DNA of 64,000 nt from Aureimonas endophytica (GCF_014642635.1 NZ_BMIQ01000012.1:1-64000); one strand, 5' to 3'. Positions 18,289-28,337 are shown, counted from the first letter of the stretch. The notes: generated by a model not told the origin, from the sequence alone. Made by a program: numbers and translations.

Positions 18289-18915
18289 TCATCCCGCCGG
18301 CGCGCCGGCGGAGGCGGCGGTGGGCGTGCCGCTCGCCGGGGCGGATTTGGGCGCCGCCGCCGCGTCGAGCGCGAGGTTGACGGCGAGGACATTGACGCGC
18401 GGCTCGCCGAGAAGGCCGAAGGTGCGGCCCGCCGTCCCGGCGGCGATGATGCGCTTCACCTCGCGGAGGTCGATCCGCCGGGCGCTGGCGATGCGCGGCG
18501 CCTGGAGGGCGGCGAAGGCCGGCGAGATGTCGGGATCGAGCCCGCTGCCGGAGGTGGTGATCGCATCCGCCGGCAGGAGACCCGCGCCGGTCTCGGCCTT
18601 CAGCGCGGCGCCGTCCGCCTTCAGCCGCTCGGCGAGCTTGGCGCTGGTCGGGCCGAGATTGGTGCCGGAGGAGGCCGTGCCGTCATAGCCGGTGCCGGCG
18701 GCCGAGGGACGCGGATGGAGATAGATCGGCGCGGCGAAGGCCTGGCCGATCAGCGAGGAGCCGACCGGAACGCCGTCGCGCGTGACGAGGCTGCCATTGG
18801 CCGCGTCGGGAAAGAGGCGCTGCGCGATTCCGGTCATCGCCAGCGGATAGGCGAGACCGAGAAGCACGGTGAAGCAGCCGAGGCCGGCCAGCGCGGGGCG
18901 AAGCTGTTGCAGCAT
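18289..18915 (-). CDS. kdpC: KdpC, potassium-transporting ATPase subunit C
   Basis: A 208-residue protein with one N-terminal membrane segment (LRPALAGLGCFTVLLGLAYP) and a periplasmic domain bearing the family stretches GSSLIGQAF, PRPSAAGTGYDG, ASGSGLDPDISP and VNVLAVNLALD. It stabilises the KdpFABC complex. An alanine/proline-rich tail of about 20 residues extends past the usual end. It starts 12 bases after kdpB. Confidence 0.94.
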   Translation of the reverse strand: MLQQLRPALAGLGCFTVLLGLAYPLAMTGIAQRLFPDAANGSLVTRDGVPVGSSLIGQAFAAPIYLHPRPSAAGTGYDGTASSGTNLGPTSAKLAERLKADGAALKAETGAGLLPADAITTSGSGLDPDISPAFAALQAPRIASARRIDLREVKRIIAAGTAGRTFGLLGEPRVNVLAVNLALDAAAAPKSAPASGTPTAASAGAPAG

Positions 18916-18927
18916 GGCGAAAACCTT

Positions 18928-20982
18928 TCAGGCGAGGCCGAGGGCGGCGACCGCGAGGTCGATGAGCTTGATGCCGAGAAAGGGCACCATGATGCCGCCG
19001 AGGCCGTAGACGAGGAGATTGCGGCGAAGGACGCTGGCGGCGCTCGCCGCCCGGTAGGGCACGCCCGTGAGGGCGAGCGGGATCAGGGCGACGATGACGA
19101 GCGCGTTGAAGATCACCGCCGAAAGGATGGCGCTTTGCGGCGAGGCGAGGCGCATCACGTTGAGGGCGCCGAGCTCCGGGATCGCCGCCACGAAGAGGGC
19201 GGGGATGATGGCGAAATATTTCGCCACGTCGTTGGCGATGGAGAAGGTGGTCAGCGAGCCGCGCGTCATCAGGAGCTGCTTGCCGATCGCCACGATCTCG
19301 ATGAGCTTGGTCGGATCGGAATCGAGATCCACCATGTTGCCGGCCTCGCGCGCCGCCTGGGTGCCGGTCTGCATGGCGACGCCGACATCGGCCTGGGCGA
19401 GGGCGGGCGCGTCGTTGGTGCCGTCGCCGCACATGGCGACGAGCCGGCCCTGGCGCTGCTCGTTGCGGATATAGGCGAGCTTGTCCTGCGGCGTCGCCTC
19501 GGCGATGAAATCGTCGACGCCGGCCTCCGAGGCGATGGCGGCGGCGGTGACCGGATTGTCGCCCGTCACCATCACCGTGCGGATGCCCATGCGGCGCAGC
19601 TCCGCGAACCGCTCCTTGATATCCGGCTTCACCACGTCCTTCAGGTGGATCACGCCGACGAGGCGCCCGTTCTCGGCGAGGCCGAGCGGCGTGCCGCCGG
19701 ACTGGGCGATGCGGTCGACGGCGGCGGTGAAGGCCGCCGGCTCGGCAACCTCGCGCCCGGCGCTCTCGCGCACGAAGCGGCGGATGGCGTCGACCGCGCC
19801 CTTGCGGATGCGCCGCTCGCCGAGATCGACGCCGGAGAGGCGCGTCGCCGCCGAGAAGGGGATGAAGCTCGCCCCGTCCGGCCGCTCCTCCGACAGGCGC
19901 CCGGCGAAGCTTTCGCGCGCCAAGGCGAGGATCGAGCGGCCCTCCGCCGTCTCGTCCGCGAGGCTGGCGAGAACGGCGATCCGGGCGGTGTCGGCCTCGC
20001 CCGCGCCATCGGCGGCGATGAATTCCGCCGCCATGCGATTGCCGAAGGTGATGGTGCCGGTCTTGTCGAGAAGCAGCGTGTCGACGTCGCCGGCGGCCTC
20101 CACCGCCCGGCCCGACATGGCGAGGACGTTGTGGCGGATCAGCCGGTCCATGCCGGCGATGCCGATGGCCGAGAGCAGCCCGCCGATCGTCGTCGGAATG
20201 AGGGTGACGAGCAGCGCGACGAGGATCGGCACCGAAACGGCGGCGCCGGCATAGGCGCCGAAGCCCGTGAGCGTCACCACGGCGACGAGGAAGATCAGCG
20301 TCATGCCGACGAGAAGGATGGTGAGGGCCAGCTCGTTCGGCGTCTTCTGCCGCTCGGCACCCTCGACCAGCGCGATCATCCGGTCGAGAAAGGAGGAGCC
20401 GGGCGCAGCGGTGACGCGCATGACGATCCAGTCCGAGACGACGGTGGTGCCGCCGGTGACGGCCGAGCGGTCGCCGCCGGATTCGCGGATCACCGGCGCG
20501 GATTCGCCCGTCACCGCCGCCTCGTTGACCGAGGCGATGCCCTCCACGATCTCGCCGTCGCCGGGGACCAGATCGCCGGCCTCGACCAGGACATGGTCGC
20601 CGACCTTCAGATCGAGGGCCGAGACCGGCTGGACGTCAGCGCGGTCGGTGGGATCGGCGAGGCGCTTGGCGATCGTGTCGGTGCGCGCCTTGCGTAAGGA
20701 ATCGGCCTGGGCGCGGCCCCGGCCCTCGGCGACGGCCTCGGCGAAATTGGCGAAGAGCACCGTGAACCAGAGCCAGGCCATGATCTGGCCGGTGAAGGCG
20801 AAGGGCTGGCCGGCGACGAGATCGCGGACGAAGAGCACGGTGACGACCGCCGCCACGGTCTCGGTGACGAAGATCACCGGATTGCGGACGAGGGCGGCCG
20901 GGTTCAGCTTGACGACGGCGTCGAGCGCGGCGCGGCCGAGAAGCTGGGGCGTGAAGGTGGAAGCGGCGGCTTGCGCGGCCAT
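18928..20982 (-). CDS. kdpB: KdpB, potassium-transporting P-type ATPase catalytic subunit
   Basis: A 684-residue P-type ATPase. It has the TGESAPV motif of the actuator domain, the phosphorylation motif [21 protein letters not shown] in the nucleotide domain and [19 protein letters not shown] in the hinge. It hydrolyses ATP to drive K+ uptake through KdpA at the inner membrane. Length and motifs are full. Confidence 0.96.
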   Translation of the reverse strand: MAAQAAASTFTPQLLGRAALDAVVKLNPAALVRNPVIFVTETVAAVVTVLFVRDLVAGQPFAFTGQIMAWLWFTVLFANFAEAVAEGRGRAQADSLRKARTDTIAKRLADPTDRADVQPVSALDLKVGDHVLVEAGDLVPGDGEIVEGIASVNEAAVTGESAPVIRESGGDRSAVTGGTTVVSDWIVMRVTAAPGSSFLDRMIALVEGAERQKTPNELALTILLVGMTLIFLVAVVTLTGFGAYAGAAVSVPILVALLVTLIPTTIGGLLSAIGIAGMDRLIRHNVLAMSGRAVEAAGDVDTLLLDKTGTITFGNRMAAEFIAADGAGEADTARIAVLASLADETAEGRSILALARESFAGRLSEERPDGASFIPFSAATRLSGVDLGERRIRKGAVDAIRRFVRESAGREVAEPAAFTAAVDRIAQSGGTPLGLAENGRLVGVIHLKDVVKPDIKERFAELRRMGIRTVMVTGDNPVTAAAIASEAGVDDFIAEATPQDKLAYIRNEQRQGRLVAMCGDGTNDAPALAQADVGVAMQTGTQAAREAGNMVDLDSDPTKLIEIVAIGKQLLMTRGSLTTFSIANDVAKYFAIIPALFVAAIPELGALNVMRLASPQSAILSAVIFNALVIVALIPLALTGVPYRAASAASVLRRNLLVYGLGGIMVPFLGIKLIDLAVAALGLA

Positions 20983-21022
20983 GGCGGGGATGTCCTTGCG
21001 ATGAGGAGGGGCGCGGGGCGGC

Positions 21023-22732
21023 TCAGAAGGTCTTGCCGGCCAGCATGCCGGCCTGTTCGGCGATCGGGCCGAGGGCGAGCGCCGGAAAGAACTGCAAGCC
21101 GCCGAGGATCAGGATCACGCCGGCGAGGAGGCCGACGAAGAGGGGGCCGTGGGTGGGGAAGGTGCCGGCCGAGGGCGCGAGCCGCGTCTTGGCGACCAGC
21201 GAACCGGCGATCGCCATCATCGGCACGATATAGGCGAAGCGGCCGAGGAGCATGGCGAGGCCCAGCGTCGTGTTCCACCAGGGGGAATTGGCCGACAGGC
21301 CGCCGAAGGCCGAGCCGTTGTTTCCCGCCGCCGAGGTATAGGCATAGTAGATCTCCGACAGGCCGTGCGGACCGGCATTGCCGAGACCTGAGAGCGCCGA
21401 GGGCAGCACGGCGGCGACCGCCGAGAAGCCGAGGATCGCGACCGGCAGGATGAGGATCGCGAGCACCGCCATCTTCATCTCCTTCGCCTCGATCTTCTTG
21501 CCGAGATATTCGGGCGTGCGCCCGACCATCAGCCCGGCGATGAAGACCGAGACGATGGCGATCACCAGGATGCCGTAGAGGCCGGAGCCGACGCCGCCCG
21601 GCAGGATCTCGCCGAGCATGATGAGGACCATCGGCACCATGCCGCCGATCGGCGTGAACGAGCCGTGCATGGCGTTCACCGCGCCGTCCGACAGGCCGGT
21701 GGTGACGGCCGCGAACATGGAGGAGGCGGCGAGGCCGAAGCGGACCTCCTTGCCTTCCATGTTGCCGCCGGCGGGATCGAGCCCGGCGCCGGCGAGGATC
21801 GGCGTGCCGGCGGCCTCGGCCCAGTAGCAGGTGGCGATGCCGGCGACGAGAAGGAGGCCCATGGCGGCGAGGATCGCCCGCGCCTGGCGCCTGTCGCCGA
21901 CGAGATGGCCGAAGGCGAAGACGGCGGCCACGGAGACGACGAGCATCTGCCAGAGGGTCAGCGCATTGGCGAGCGGCGAGGGATTCTCGTAGGGATGGGC
22001 GGAATTGGCGTTGTAGAAGCCGCCGCCATTCGTGCCGAGCTGCTTGATCGCGAGCTGCGAGGCGACCGGGCCGAGGGCGAGCGTCTGCTCGGCCCCTTCC
22101 AGGGTGCGGACCTTGGCGGCGGGGCTCAGCGTCTGCGGCGTGCCCAGCGCCACCTGCCAGAGGCCGGTGACGATCGCCAGCGGCAGGAGCACGTAGAGGG
22201 TGGCCCGCGTCATGTCGACGAAGAAATGGCCGACGGTCGAGCCGCCCGAACGGGCGAAGGCCCGGACGAGCGCCACGGCGAGCGCCAGACCTGTCGCCGC
22301 CGACAGGAAGTTCTGCACGGTGAGGCCCGCCATCTGGCTGAGATGGCTCATGGTGGTCTCGCCGCCATAGGACTGCCAGTTCGTGTTGGTCACGAAGGAG
22401 ACCGCCGTGTTGAAGGCGAGATGCGGCGACAGGCCGGGAAAGCCCTGGGGATCGAGCGGCAGGAGGTCCTGGAAGCGCAGGAGGAGATAGAGGAGCGCGA
22501 AGCCGGCCGCGTTGAAGAGGAGCATGCCGGCCGTGAAGCCGAGCCAGCTCTGCTCGCGGGCGGGATCGACGCCCATCGCCCTGTAGAGAAGGCGCTCCAC
22601 CGGATGGAGGAGCGGCGAGAGGACGGTGCGCTCGCCGGAGAAGACGCGGGCCATATAGGTGCCGAGCGGCAGGGCGAAGAGAAGTACGGCCGCGAGGATC
22701 AGAACGATCTGCAGCCAGCCGACGAGGGTCAT
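21023..22732 (-). CDS. kdpA: KdpA, potassium-transporting ATPase channel subunit
   Basis: A 569-residue protein with about ten membrane segments, related to K+ channels. Selectivity-loop and family stretches include [34 protein letters not shown] and [13 protein letters not shown]. It binds and passes K+ to the KdpB pathway. It follows kdpF by 33 bases and precedes kdpB by 40. Confidence 0.96.
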   Translation of the reverse strand: MTLVGWLQIVLILAAVLLFALPLGTYMARVFSGERTVLSPLLHPVERLLYRAMGVDPAREQSWLGFTAGMLLFNAAGFALLYLLLRFQDLLPLDPQGFPGLSPHLAFNTAVSFVTNTNWQSYGGETTMSHLSQMAGLTVQNFLSAATGLALAVALVRAFARSGGSTVGHFFVDMTRATLYVLLPLAIVTGLWQVALGTPQTLSPAAKVRTLEGAEQTLALGPVASQLAIKQLGTNGGGFYNANSAHPYENPSPLANALTLWQMLVVSVAAVFAFGHLVGDRRQARAILAAMGLLLVAGIATCYWAEAAGTPILAGAGLDPAGGNMEGKEVRFGLAASSMFAAVTTGLSDGAVNAMHGSFTPIGGMVPMVLIMLGEILPGGVGSGLYGILVIAIVSVFIAGLMVGRTPEYLGKKIEAKEMKMAVLAILILPVAILGFSAVAAVLPSALSGLGNAGPHGLSEIYYAYTSAAGNNGSAFGGLSANSPWWNTTLGLAMLLGRFAYIVPMMAIAGSLVAKTRLAPSAGTFPTHGPLFVGLLAGVILILGGLQFFPALALGPIAEQAGMLAGKTF

Positions 22733-22765
22733 CGGATGAGGGCCTTTGCGAAAGGATCGGAAGCG

Positions 22766-22852
22766 TCAGAACCGCTCGGGATGGACGAGCGCGGCGACGA
22801 GATAGGCGGCGAGGGCGAGCGCCGTGGCGCCGCCGAGGACGAGGTCGAGCAT
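22766..22852 (-). CDS. kdpF: KdpF, small membrane subunit of the Kdp ATPase
   Basis: A 28-residue single-span peptide (starts MLDLVLGGATALALAAYL, ends HPERF) in the standard kdpF position before kdpA. Its size, the single hydrophobic span and the PER end are typical of KdpF, which stabilises the complex in the membrane. It is too short for many gene finders. Confidence 0.85.
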   Translation of the reverse strand: MLDLVLGGATALALAAYLVAALVHPERF

Positions 22853-22853
22853 G

Positions 22854-22937
22854 TCAGGCCTGGTCCGCCCAGCGCGCATAGGCGCCCATCAGCGCGAAGA
22901 AGCCGAGGCCGGCGGCGAGGTAGAGAAGATCGAGCAC
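22854..22937 (-). CDS. Tiny membrane protein at the head of the kdp operon
   Basis: A 27-residue frame with GTG start (MLDLLYLAAGLGFFALMG, then AYARWADQA) and a strong AAAGGAGG site 9 bases upstream. Its stop is one base from the kdpF start, so the two are tightly coupled. It is hydrophobic for about 18 residues and begins like KdpF (MLDL). It may be a duplicated KdpF-like peptide. Similar small unnamed frames occur before kdpF in other bacteria (recollection, not checked). Confidence 0.6.
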   Translation of the reverse strand: MLDLLYLAAGLGFFALMGAYARWADQA

Positions 22938-22980
22938 GGGGCGAGCCCTCCTTTCGGGATCGTCCGTCGATCTAGGAGCC

Positions 22981-23022
22981 GCCGCATAAAGCCTCGATAG
23001 GAAAGAGGCGGGCGCCGCATAA
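22981..23022 (-). promoter_or_regulatory. Direct repeats in the kdp promoter region, candidate KdpE sites
   Basis: GCCGCATAAAG (22981-22991) and GCCGCATAAGG (23014-23024) are direct repeats 33 bases apart, three helical turns, with a weaker GCCGTAAAG at 23027-23035. They lie 44-100 bases before the first kdp start, where an OmpR-type activator such as KdpE would bind. Confidence 0.4.
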
Positions 23023-23040
23023 GGAAGCCGTAAAGACGAC

Positions 23041-23064
23041 GGGCCGCCCCTTGCGGAGCGGCCC
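23041..23064 (-). terminator. Terminator after the TIM-barrel isomerase gene
   Basis: On the minus strand a 10-bp stem (GGGCCGCTCC / GGGGCGGCCC, one T-G wobble) with a GCAA tetraloop is followed by GTCGTCTTTACGG. It lies between the isomerase stop and the kdp promoter. Confidence 0.7.
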
Positions 23065-23090
23065 GCCGATCACCCGAGGAGGCGCCTTCG

Positions 23091-24008
23091 TCAGGCGGCG
23101 GCCGGCAGCCGGTCGTTGACGAGGGCGGCGAAGCGCCGCGCTTCGCTGAGACAGGCCGGCTGCTCGGCGCCGTAGCGGTGGTTGATCTCCATCATCAGCA
23201 CCGTGCCGGGCAGGGGGCTCAGCTCGGCGAAGATCTCGGCGAAGGGGATGTCGCCCCAGCCGAGCGGCATGTGGAGATCGCCGAGGCCGAGCGCCGTCGC
23301 CTCCTGCGGGAAGTAGAAGGGCGTGCGGCCCTGCGGCTGGCCGAAGGAATCATGCACATGGAGATGGCCGGCGACTTCGGCCATGGCCCGGAGCTCGGCG
23401 CGGAAGTCGAGGCCGCGATAGGTCGATTCGATATAGGCGTGGCTGAAGTCGATCAGCGCCACGAGATTGGGATGGCCGATCGCCTTGATCGCGCCGGCGA
23501 GCTCGCTCGGGCTGCGGCGCCATTGGCCGGGCTCGGTGGTGAAGATGTTCTCCAGGGCGATGCGCACGCCGTAGGGGCGCGCGAATTCGGCGAGGGCGTG
23601 GACGGTCTCGTCCTCCAGCCGGCCGGCCGCCGCGCGCTCGGCGCCCTGGTCGGCCCGGATCGCGCCGCTGTGCTGGACGAGAATGCCGGAGCCGATGCGG
23701 TCGCAGATCTCGACCAGCGCCTTGGCGGCTGCGAGCTGGCGGTCGACCGTCTCCCTGTCCATGAAGTTGGAGGCGACGAGGCCGTGGACGGTGTAGCGCA
23801 GCGGCAGCGAGCGCGTCAGCTGTTCGAGCCGGGCGGCGCGCTCGGGAATGATGCGGCCGCCGGCGACGATGTCGAGCGAGGAGACGGCGATCTCGGCGAC
23901 ATCGGCGCCGATTTCCGCGATCTGGCGCAGCCGCGCCTCGAGACTTGCGAATTCGCCATCGGCGGAAGCGGCGTTGAAGCCGACGGCGACGATCGGGGAT
24001 GGGGTCAT
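23091..24008 (-). CDS. Sugar phosphate isomerase/epimerase family protein (TIM barrel)
   Basis: A 305-residue xylose-isomerase-like TIM barrel. Conserved acidic and histidine positions that bind a metal are seen in IALENIF (Glu), LIDFSHAYIES (Asp/His), GHLHVHDSFG (His/Asp) and LMMEINHRY (Glu). Relatives act on inositols, keto-sugars or epimerise sugars. The start at 24008 (MTPSPIVAVGFN) matches the first barrel strand; an upstream in-frame codon adds 22 proline-rich residues. It appears to be a single-gene unit. The substrate is not deducible. Confidence 0.78.
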   Translation of the reverse strand: MTPSPIVAVGFNAASADGEFASLEARLRQIAEIGADVAEIAVSSLDIVAGGRIIPERAARLEQLTRSLPLRYTVHGLVASNFMDRETVDRQLAAAKALVEICDRIGSGILVQHSGAIRADQGAERAAAGRLEDETVHALAEFARPYGVRIALENIFTTEPGQWRRSPSELAGAIKAIGHPNLVALIDFSHAYIESTYRGLDFRAELRAMAEVAGHLHVHDSFGQPQGRTPFYFPQEATALGLGDLHMPLGWGDIPFAEIFAELSPLPGTVLMMEINHRYGAEQPACLSEARRFAALVNDRLPAAA

Positions 24009-24300
24009 GGGCTGGTTTCCAGCTGGGAAAAGCCGCTGGCCGGCAGGCGGGGCGGGCGGGTGCGGACAGCCCATAGGAAGGTCGTGTCACCGGCATATGA
24101 CGCTGCCCGGATCGCCCGCGCCGCCACCCGGCACGCGACGAGCCCTCCTCCTGCCTTCGCCATCGGGCGGGGTCCGGATCCGCCCGACGGAAGCGAACAA
24201 GCCACTGAGCGAATTTATCCTTTCCGAAACCTTAAATCCGCTGGCGCGGAATTCGGAGTCATGCAACTGCATCGCGAGTTGAGTTGTAGTAGAGATTCGC

Positions 24301-26448
24301 ATGTCCGATTCCTTTCTTTCGGTCGTCCCCCTCACTCCCGGTACCGATCTTCTCGCTCCCTCGGCCGAGGGGCGATTGGTGACGGCGACCTTGTCCACGC
24401 TGAATGCCTCGGACCAACTGGTCGGCGGCGCCGGTCATGACGTCCTGGCGCTGGACGGCGCGGAGGCGACGTATCGTTCCAACCCGTTCGACGCCCGCAA
24501 CACCTTCGATCTGTCGGAGCTCGCCGCCTTCTCCGGCTTCGAGGAAGTGCGTGTCAGCAATCCGACCCGGGTGCAGGTCAATCTCGACCTGCCCGACGGC
24601 ATGGACCTGAAGCTCGTCCTCAGCGACGGCCGGGTGCCCGGCGCGAATGTCCCGGCCTGGACGGGGAACATCTCGGTCCAGCTCGGGACGGGACGGGTGA
24701 ACCTCCAGGGCGGCGCCGAGGGCGACAACATCATCGCCTCGCAGCCCGACCATCTGGCGGCCGGCAGCGTGATCGACGGCGGCGCGGGGCGCGACCAGCT
24801 GAATTTCAGCCATGTCTATCAGGTTCTGGGCGGCTACGACCCGGAGACGCAGATCTATACCCCGATCACCATCGCCGACACGGTCTACGACCTGACGAAG
24901 ATCGATCTGAAGAATGTCGAGAATCTGGCGCTCTTCGGCGGCTTCTCGCAGCTGAACGGCGCGACGGTCGTCAAGGTCGATGCGGCTTCGCTCGCCGATG
25001 TGACCCTGATCATGGGCGTCGACAATGCCGAACTGACGACCGACGCGGCGGCGCTGGATCTGACGGGCAAGACGCTGCGGGACGTTCTCGTCGCGAGCGG
25101 CAGCAAGGCCGGCACGGTCTTCACGACCGACAGCGTCCAGACGGCGCTGCAGATCGTCGGCGGGGCCGGCAAGGACGAGGTGGTCCTGACCGGCGCGGCG
25201 CTGACCGAGGCCCAGCGCGAGCATATCTTCCGGGAAGGGGCCATCGAGACGCTGCGCGACGCGTCGGGTCTCGCCGAGGCCGAATACGATGCGCAGGGCG
25301 CGCTCCGGCAGGTGATCTTCACCGGCCTGGACGGCGGCAAGCGCATCGACCGCTACGCGCCGGACGGCACGAAGCTCGCCGAGACGTCGATCCACGACGG
25401 TCTGCGCGAGGAGCACAGCTTCGTCGTGACGGGCAAGGCCTATGCGAGCCAGGACGCGGTCTATGACGCGGCGAGCGGCAGGCTGATCTCGCTGGAACGC
25501 GCCTATGCCGACGGCCGGCCGGCCCTGTCGCAGACGGTGAAGGCGGATGGCAGCCAGGTGGTGAAGGACTGGACGCCGGCGGGCGAGCTCACCGTCTCGA
25601 TCCTGTCGAGCGACGGACGCCTCCAGACGCAGGACAGATACGATGCCGCCGGGCATCACCTCTCCTTCGACATGCGCAATGTCGACGGCTCGCGCGAATG
25701 GCGCGGCTTCGACCCGGAGACGGGACGCGAAACGAGCCTCGTCCACGTCAATGCCGACAAGAGCCGGGTGGAGACGAAGCATACGGTGGCCGGCAAGCCC
25801 TATGCCGACCAGGTGGCGAGCTACGATGCGAAGGGCCATCTCACCGAGATGCTGCGCCACCATGCCGACGGCTCGCTCGCCTTCTATCAGGTGAACGGGG
25901 CGGACGGCACCAGCGAGGTGCATCAGTACGACGCCTTCCATCGTGAGACGACCAAGGTGCTGGGCGATCTCGCCGGGGCGCGCGATGCGTTCGAATTCGC
26001 CTATGCCGGCCGCTCGCCGCTGCCCTCCGCCGTGACGCAGACCCATTACGGCGCGGGCAACGTGAAGCTCTGGACGGACCGGACGGCGGCGGACGGCAGC
26101 CACAGCCAAGTCGCCAAGGCCGCCGGCGCGGTGCTGGTCTCGCACGAGGGCGTCGCGGACACCTTCACCGGCTTCAAGGGCGGGGCGGACACCTTCGTCT
26201 TCGGCCAGGGCTTCGGCAAGGACGTGGTGAAGGGCTTCGAGGCGGGATCGGGCACGGGGCACGACGTCCTCGCGTTCGACGACAGCCTCGTCTCCAGCTT
26301 CTCCGAGCTGCAGACCCACATGACGAAGCTCGGCGGCGATACACTCCTCTCCTTCGGAACGGACACGCTGCTCGTGAAGGGTGTCGCGCCGGCGGCGCTC
26401 ACCGCCGACGATGTCCACTTCATCCATCACGACCAGCTGATGATCTGA
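24301..26448 (+). CDS. Secreted RTX-type protein with YD-like repeats (type I secretion)
   Basis: A 715-residue protein without a Sec signal. Glycine-aspartate RTX-like turns occur at about residues 42 (GGAGHDVLAL), 160 (GGAGRDQLNF) and 294 (GGAGKDEVVL). The C-terminal 100 residues (DTFTGFKGGADTFVFGQGFG, then GHDVLAFDDS) look like the calcium-binding block and secretion signal of type I substrates. Between residues 325 and 575 there are several YDAxGxL...DG units reminiscent of YD/RHS repeats. No type I transporter genes are nearby. Its upstream region is AT-richer and probably holds its promoter. The exact role (adhesin, matrix or S-layer-like) is unknown. Confidence 0.75.
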   Translation: MSDSFLSVVPLTPGTDLLAPSAEGRLVTATLSTLNASDQLVGGAGHDVLALDGAEATYRSNPFDARNTFDLSELAAFSGFEEVRVSNPTRVQVNLDLPDGMDLKLVLSDGRVPGANVPAWTGNISVQLGTGRVNLQGGAEGDNIIASQPDHLAAGSVIDGGAGRDQLNFSHVYQVLGGYDPETQIYTPITIADTVYDLTKIDLKNVENLALFGGFSQLNGATVVKVDAASLADVTLIMGVDNAELTTDAAALDLTGKTLRDVLVASGSKAGTVFTTDSVQTALQIVGGAGKDEVVLTGAALTEAQREHIFREGAIETLRDASGLAEAEYDAQGALRQVIFTGLDGGKRIDRYAPDGTKLAETSIHDGLREEHSFVVTGKAYASQDAVYDAASGRLISLERAYADGRPALSQTVKADGSQVVKDWTPAGELTVSILSSDGRLQTQDRYDAAGHHLSFDMRNVDGSREWRGFDPETGRETSLVHVNADKSRVETKHTVAGKPYADQVASYDAKGHLTEMLRHHADGSLAFYQVNGADGTSEVHQYDAFHRETTKVLGDLAGARDAFEFAYAGRSPLPSAVTQTHYGAGNVKLWTDRTAADGSHSQVAKAAGAVLVSHEGVADTFTGFKGGADTFVFGQGFGKDVVKGFEAGSGTGHDVLAFDDSLVSSFSELQTHMTKLGGDTLLSFGTDTLLVKGVAPAALTADDVHFIHHDQLMI

Positions 26449-26781
26449 CCACGGGGCGCGAGCGACCGTTGTGCCCCGGCCGCGGCTTCCCGCAGCCGCC
26501 GGGCCCTGGATCGCGCCCGCGCCGGGCGGTCGATCCGGCACTCGCGGCGCGGCGTCGCGCGGAGGTCCGGCGCGACGCGCTTCGGGCGTGCTTCGCCCTG
26601 CCGGAGGGCGCGGCCAGACGTCATCCGACCCTAACCCCACGGCATATTTTCGTGTGGCGCGCCGCCCGGGCGAAAGGGTAACTTCATGCTCCGCCGGCCA
26701 TGGTTGGCGGATCACTGAGCAATCGATTCGAGAGCGGCGCCCGGTCCCCTCCCTCTCGACGATCGCGGAGCTTGCCGTGCC
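26449..26781. other. Non-coding gap, 333 bases
   Basis: GC-rich at first, then a short AT-rich patch (CATATTTTCGTG near 26642), a likely promoter zone for the HD-GYP gene. No gene, clear terminator or repeat is seen. Confidence 0.4.
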
Positions 26782-27843
26782 ATGCGAAAGGGATTGAGGC
26801 AGATCGCGACCCATCAGGTTCGGCTCGGCATGTTCATCGAGCGCCTGGAGGGCAATTGGCTGGATCACCCCTTCTGGCGCAAGCGCTTCCTGATCGAGGC
26901 GCCCGCCGATCTCGCGCGCCTGCGGGCGAGCGCCGTCGCGGCGGTGACGATCGACGAGGCGAAGGGCGTGCCGCTCGCCGACGATGCGGACGCGGCGCCG
27001 GCCGCCGCGTCTCCTCCCCAGCGCCGACGCCTTTCCCTCCCGCGTCTCGCTCTGTCGCCCATGGATCGGGAGCGGGCCCGCGCCGAGCGGGTGATCCAGC
27101 AGTCGCGCCGCAGCATCGCGCGGATGTTCGGCGAGGTGCGCCTCGGGCGGGCCATGCCCTTGCAGCGCGCGCTGCCGATCGTCGACGAGATCGTCGGCTC
27201 GATCGACGGCAACGTCACCGCGCTCTTCGAGCTGACGCGCCTCAAGTCGGTCGATTCCTATACCTATCTCCATTCGATCGCCGTCAGCGGGCTGATGATC
27301 GCCTTCGCGCGGCATCTGGCGCTCGATGAGGACGAGGTGCGGCTGCTCGGCCTCGCCGGCCTCTTGCACGACATCGGCAAGATGGCGATCCCGCGCGCCG
27401 TCTTGCAGAAGCCCGCCAATCTTTCCCCCGCCGAGGTGGCGCTTATCCAGACGCATCCCGAGAGGGGCCACGCGATCCTGCTTGCCCGGCCGGACACGCC
27501 CGAGCTCGTGCTGGATGTCTGCCTGCATCACCACGAGCGCATGAACGGCGGCGGCTATCCGGGGCGGCTGGCGGGCGAGGGATTGAGCCGCGCCGCGCGC
27601 ATCGCGGCGATCTGCGACGTCTATGACGCGGTCACCTCGGTCCGGCCCTACAAGAAGCCCTGGGCGCCCGTCGAGGCGCTGACGCAGATGGCGCGTTGGG
27701 ACGGCCATTTCGACCGGGCGCTGCTCGAACGCTTCGTCGCCGCGCTCGGCTTCGAGGATCAGCGCGACAGGGTGCTGGAACAAGGCGCGGAGCCGGCCCA
27801 GCAGGAAGTCTCCGTCAACGGCTTTTCCGATCCTTCGGCCTGA
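26782..27843 (+). CDS. HD-GYP domain c-di-GMP phosphodiesterase
   Basis: A 353-residue protein: a DUF3391-like N-terminal domain (about 1-70), a linker with basic and proline residues, then an HD-GYP domain (about 130-330). The HD pair is in GLLHDIGKM near residue 195, followed by HHHERMNGGGYPGRL near 248, which carries the GYP motif, and DVYDAVTSVRPYKK. It hydrolyses c-di-GMP in the cytoplasm. The PilZ domain of BcsA in this window offers a possible downstream target (inference). The frame begins at ATG 26782. Confidence 0.9.
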   Translation: MRKGLRQIATHQVRLGMFIERLEGNWLDHPFWRKRFLIEAPADLARLRASAVAAVTIDEAKGVPLADDADAAPAAASPPQRRRLSLPRLALSPMDRERARAERVIQQSRRSIARMFGEVRLGRAMPLQRALPIVDEIVGSIDGNVTALFELTRLKSVDSYTYLHSIAVSGLMIAFARHLALDEDEVRLLGLAGLLHDIGKMAIPRAVLQKPANLSPAEVALIQTHPERGHAILLARPDTPELVLDVCLHHHERMNGGGYPGRLAGEGLSRAARIAAICDVYDAVTSVRPYKKPWAPVEALTQMARWDGHFDRALLERFVAALGFEDQRDRVLEQGAEPAQQEVSVNGFSDPSA

Positions 27844-28088
27844 TTTCGGCACGGAAAATCGGTTTTCTTGCACCGTTTTCGCGCTTAGCGCGGCCGTCCG
27901 TCGATCACGATCCGCTCGCCGGTCCGCTTCGGGCTCGATCCCTTGCCGATCCGGGCCGCCCGATCGTTCGTCGCCTAAATATTTCCTCGCGGAGGCCGTT
28001 TTCAAGACAGGATGCAAAATTCCGTGTCTTCGAAATGCCAAGGAGAGCGGTTAGGAAGTCGCACCATTGCTTTGATGGAGAGATAATC

Positions 28089-28283
28089 ATGCCGACGATT
28101 GGATGGCGCGACGTCGCCCATGTCGAAGTCACGGGCCCGGTCCGCTTCCGCAGCATGACAGTACAGATCCGCTCGGAACATGTCGCGCGCTGGCGCGATG
28201 ATCCTGACGGCCGCTTCAATGTGCATGCCTCGTCGGCGGATCCGACGGTCGGTGAACTTGGAAAGTTCTTTCCGAGCCTTTGA
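28089..28283 (+). CDS. Small hypothetical protein, 64 residues
   Basis: The ATG at 28089 follows a good site (GGAGAG, 6 bases away) and an AT-rich promoter-like stretch around 27975-28085. The product (begins MPTIGWRDVAHVEVTGPVRF) is soluble with no known domain. It ends just before a hairpin that can serve as its terminator. Codon use fits a real gene, but nothing else supports a function. Confidence 0.55.
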   Translation: MPTIGWRDVAHVEVTGPVRFRSMTVQIRSEHVARWRDDPDGRFNVHASSADPTVGELGKFFPSL

Positions 28284-28291
28284 GAGCCGGA

Positions 28292-28317
28292 CGGCAGGTC
28301 TTCGTGAAAGCCTGCCG
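28292..28317. terminator. Terminator between convergent genes
   Basis: CGGCAGG-N12-CCTGCCG, with an extra inner CTT/AAG pairing, followed on the plus strand by ACCTCTTTCCC. It lies between the 64-residue gene and the LacI gene, and may serve both. Confidence 0.55.
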
Positions 28318-28337
28318 ACCTCTTTCCCGCGCCGCTT

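Noticed and set aside
15621-18380. A 919-codon plus-strand frame opposite kdpD
   Set aside because: Fully antisense to kdpD, with a repetitive Arg/Gly/Ala product and no ribosome site.
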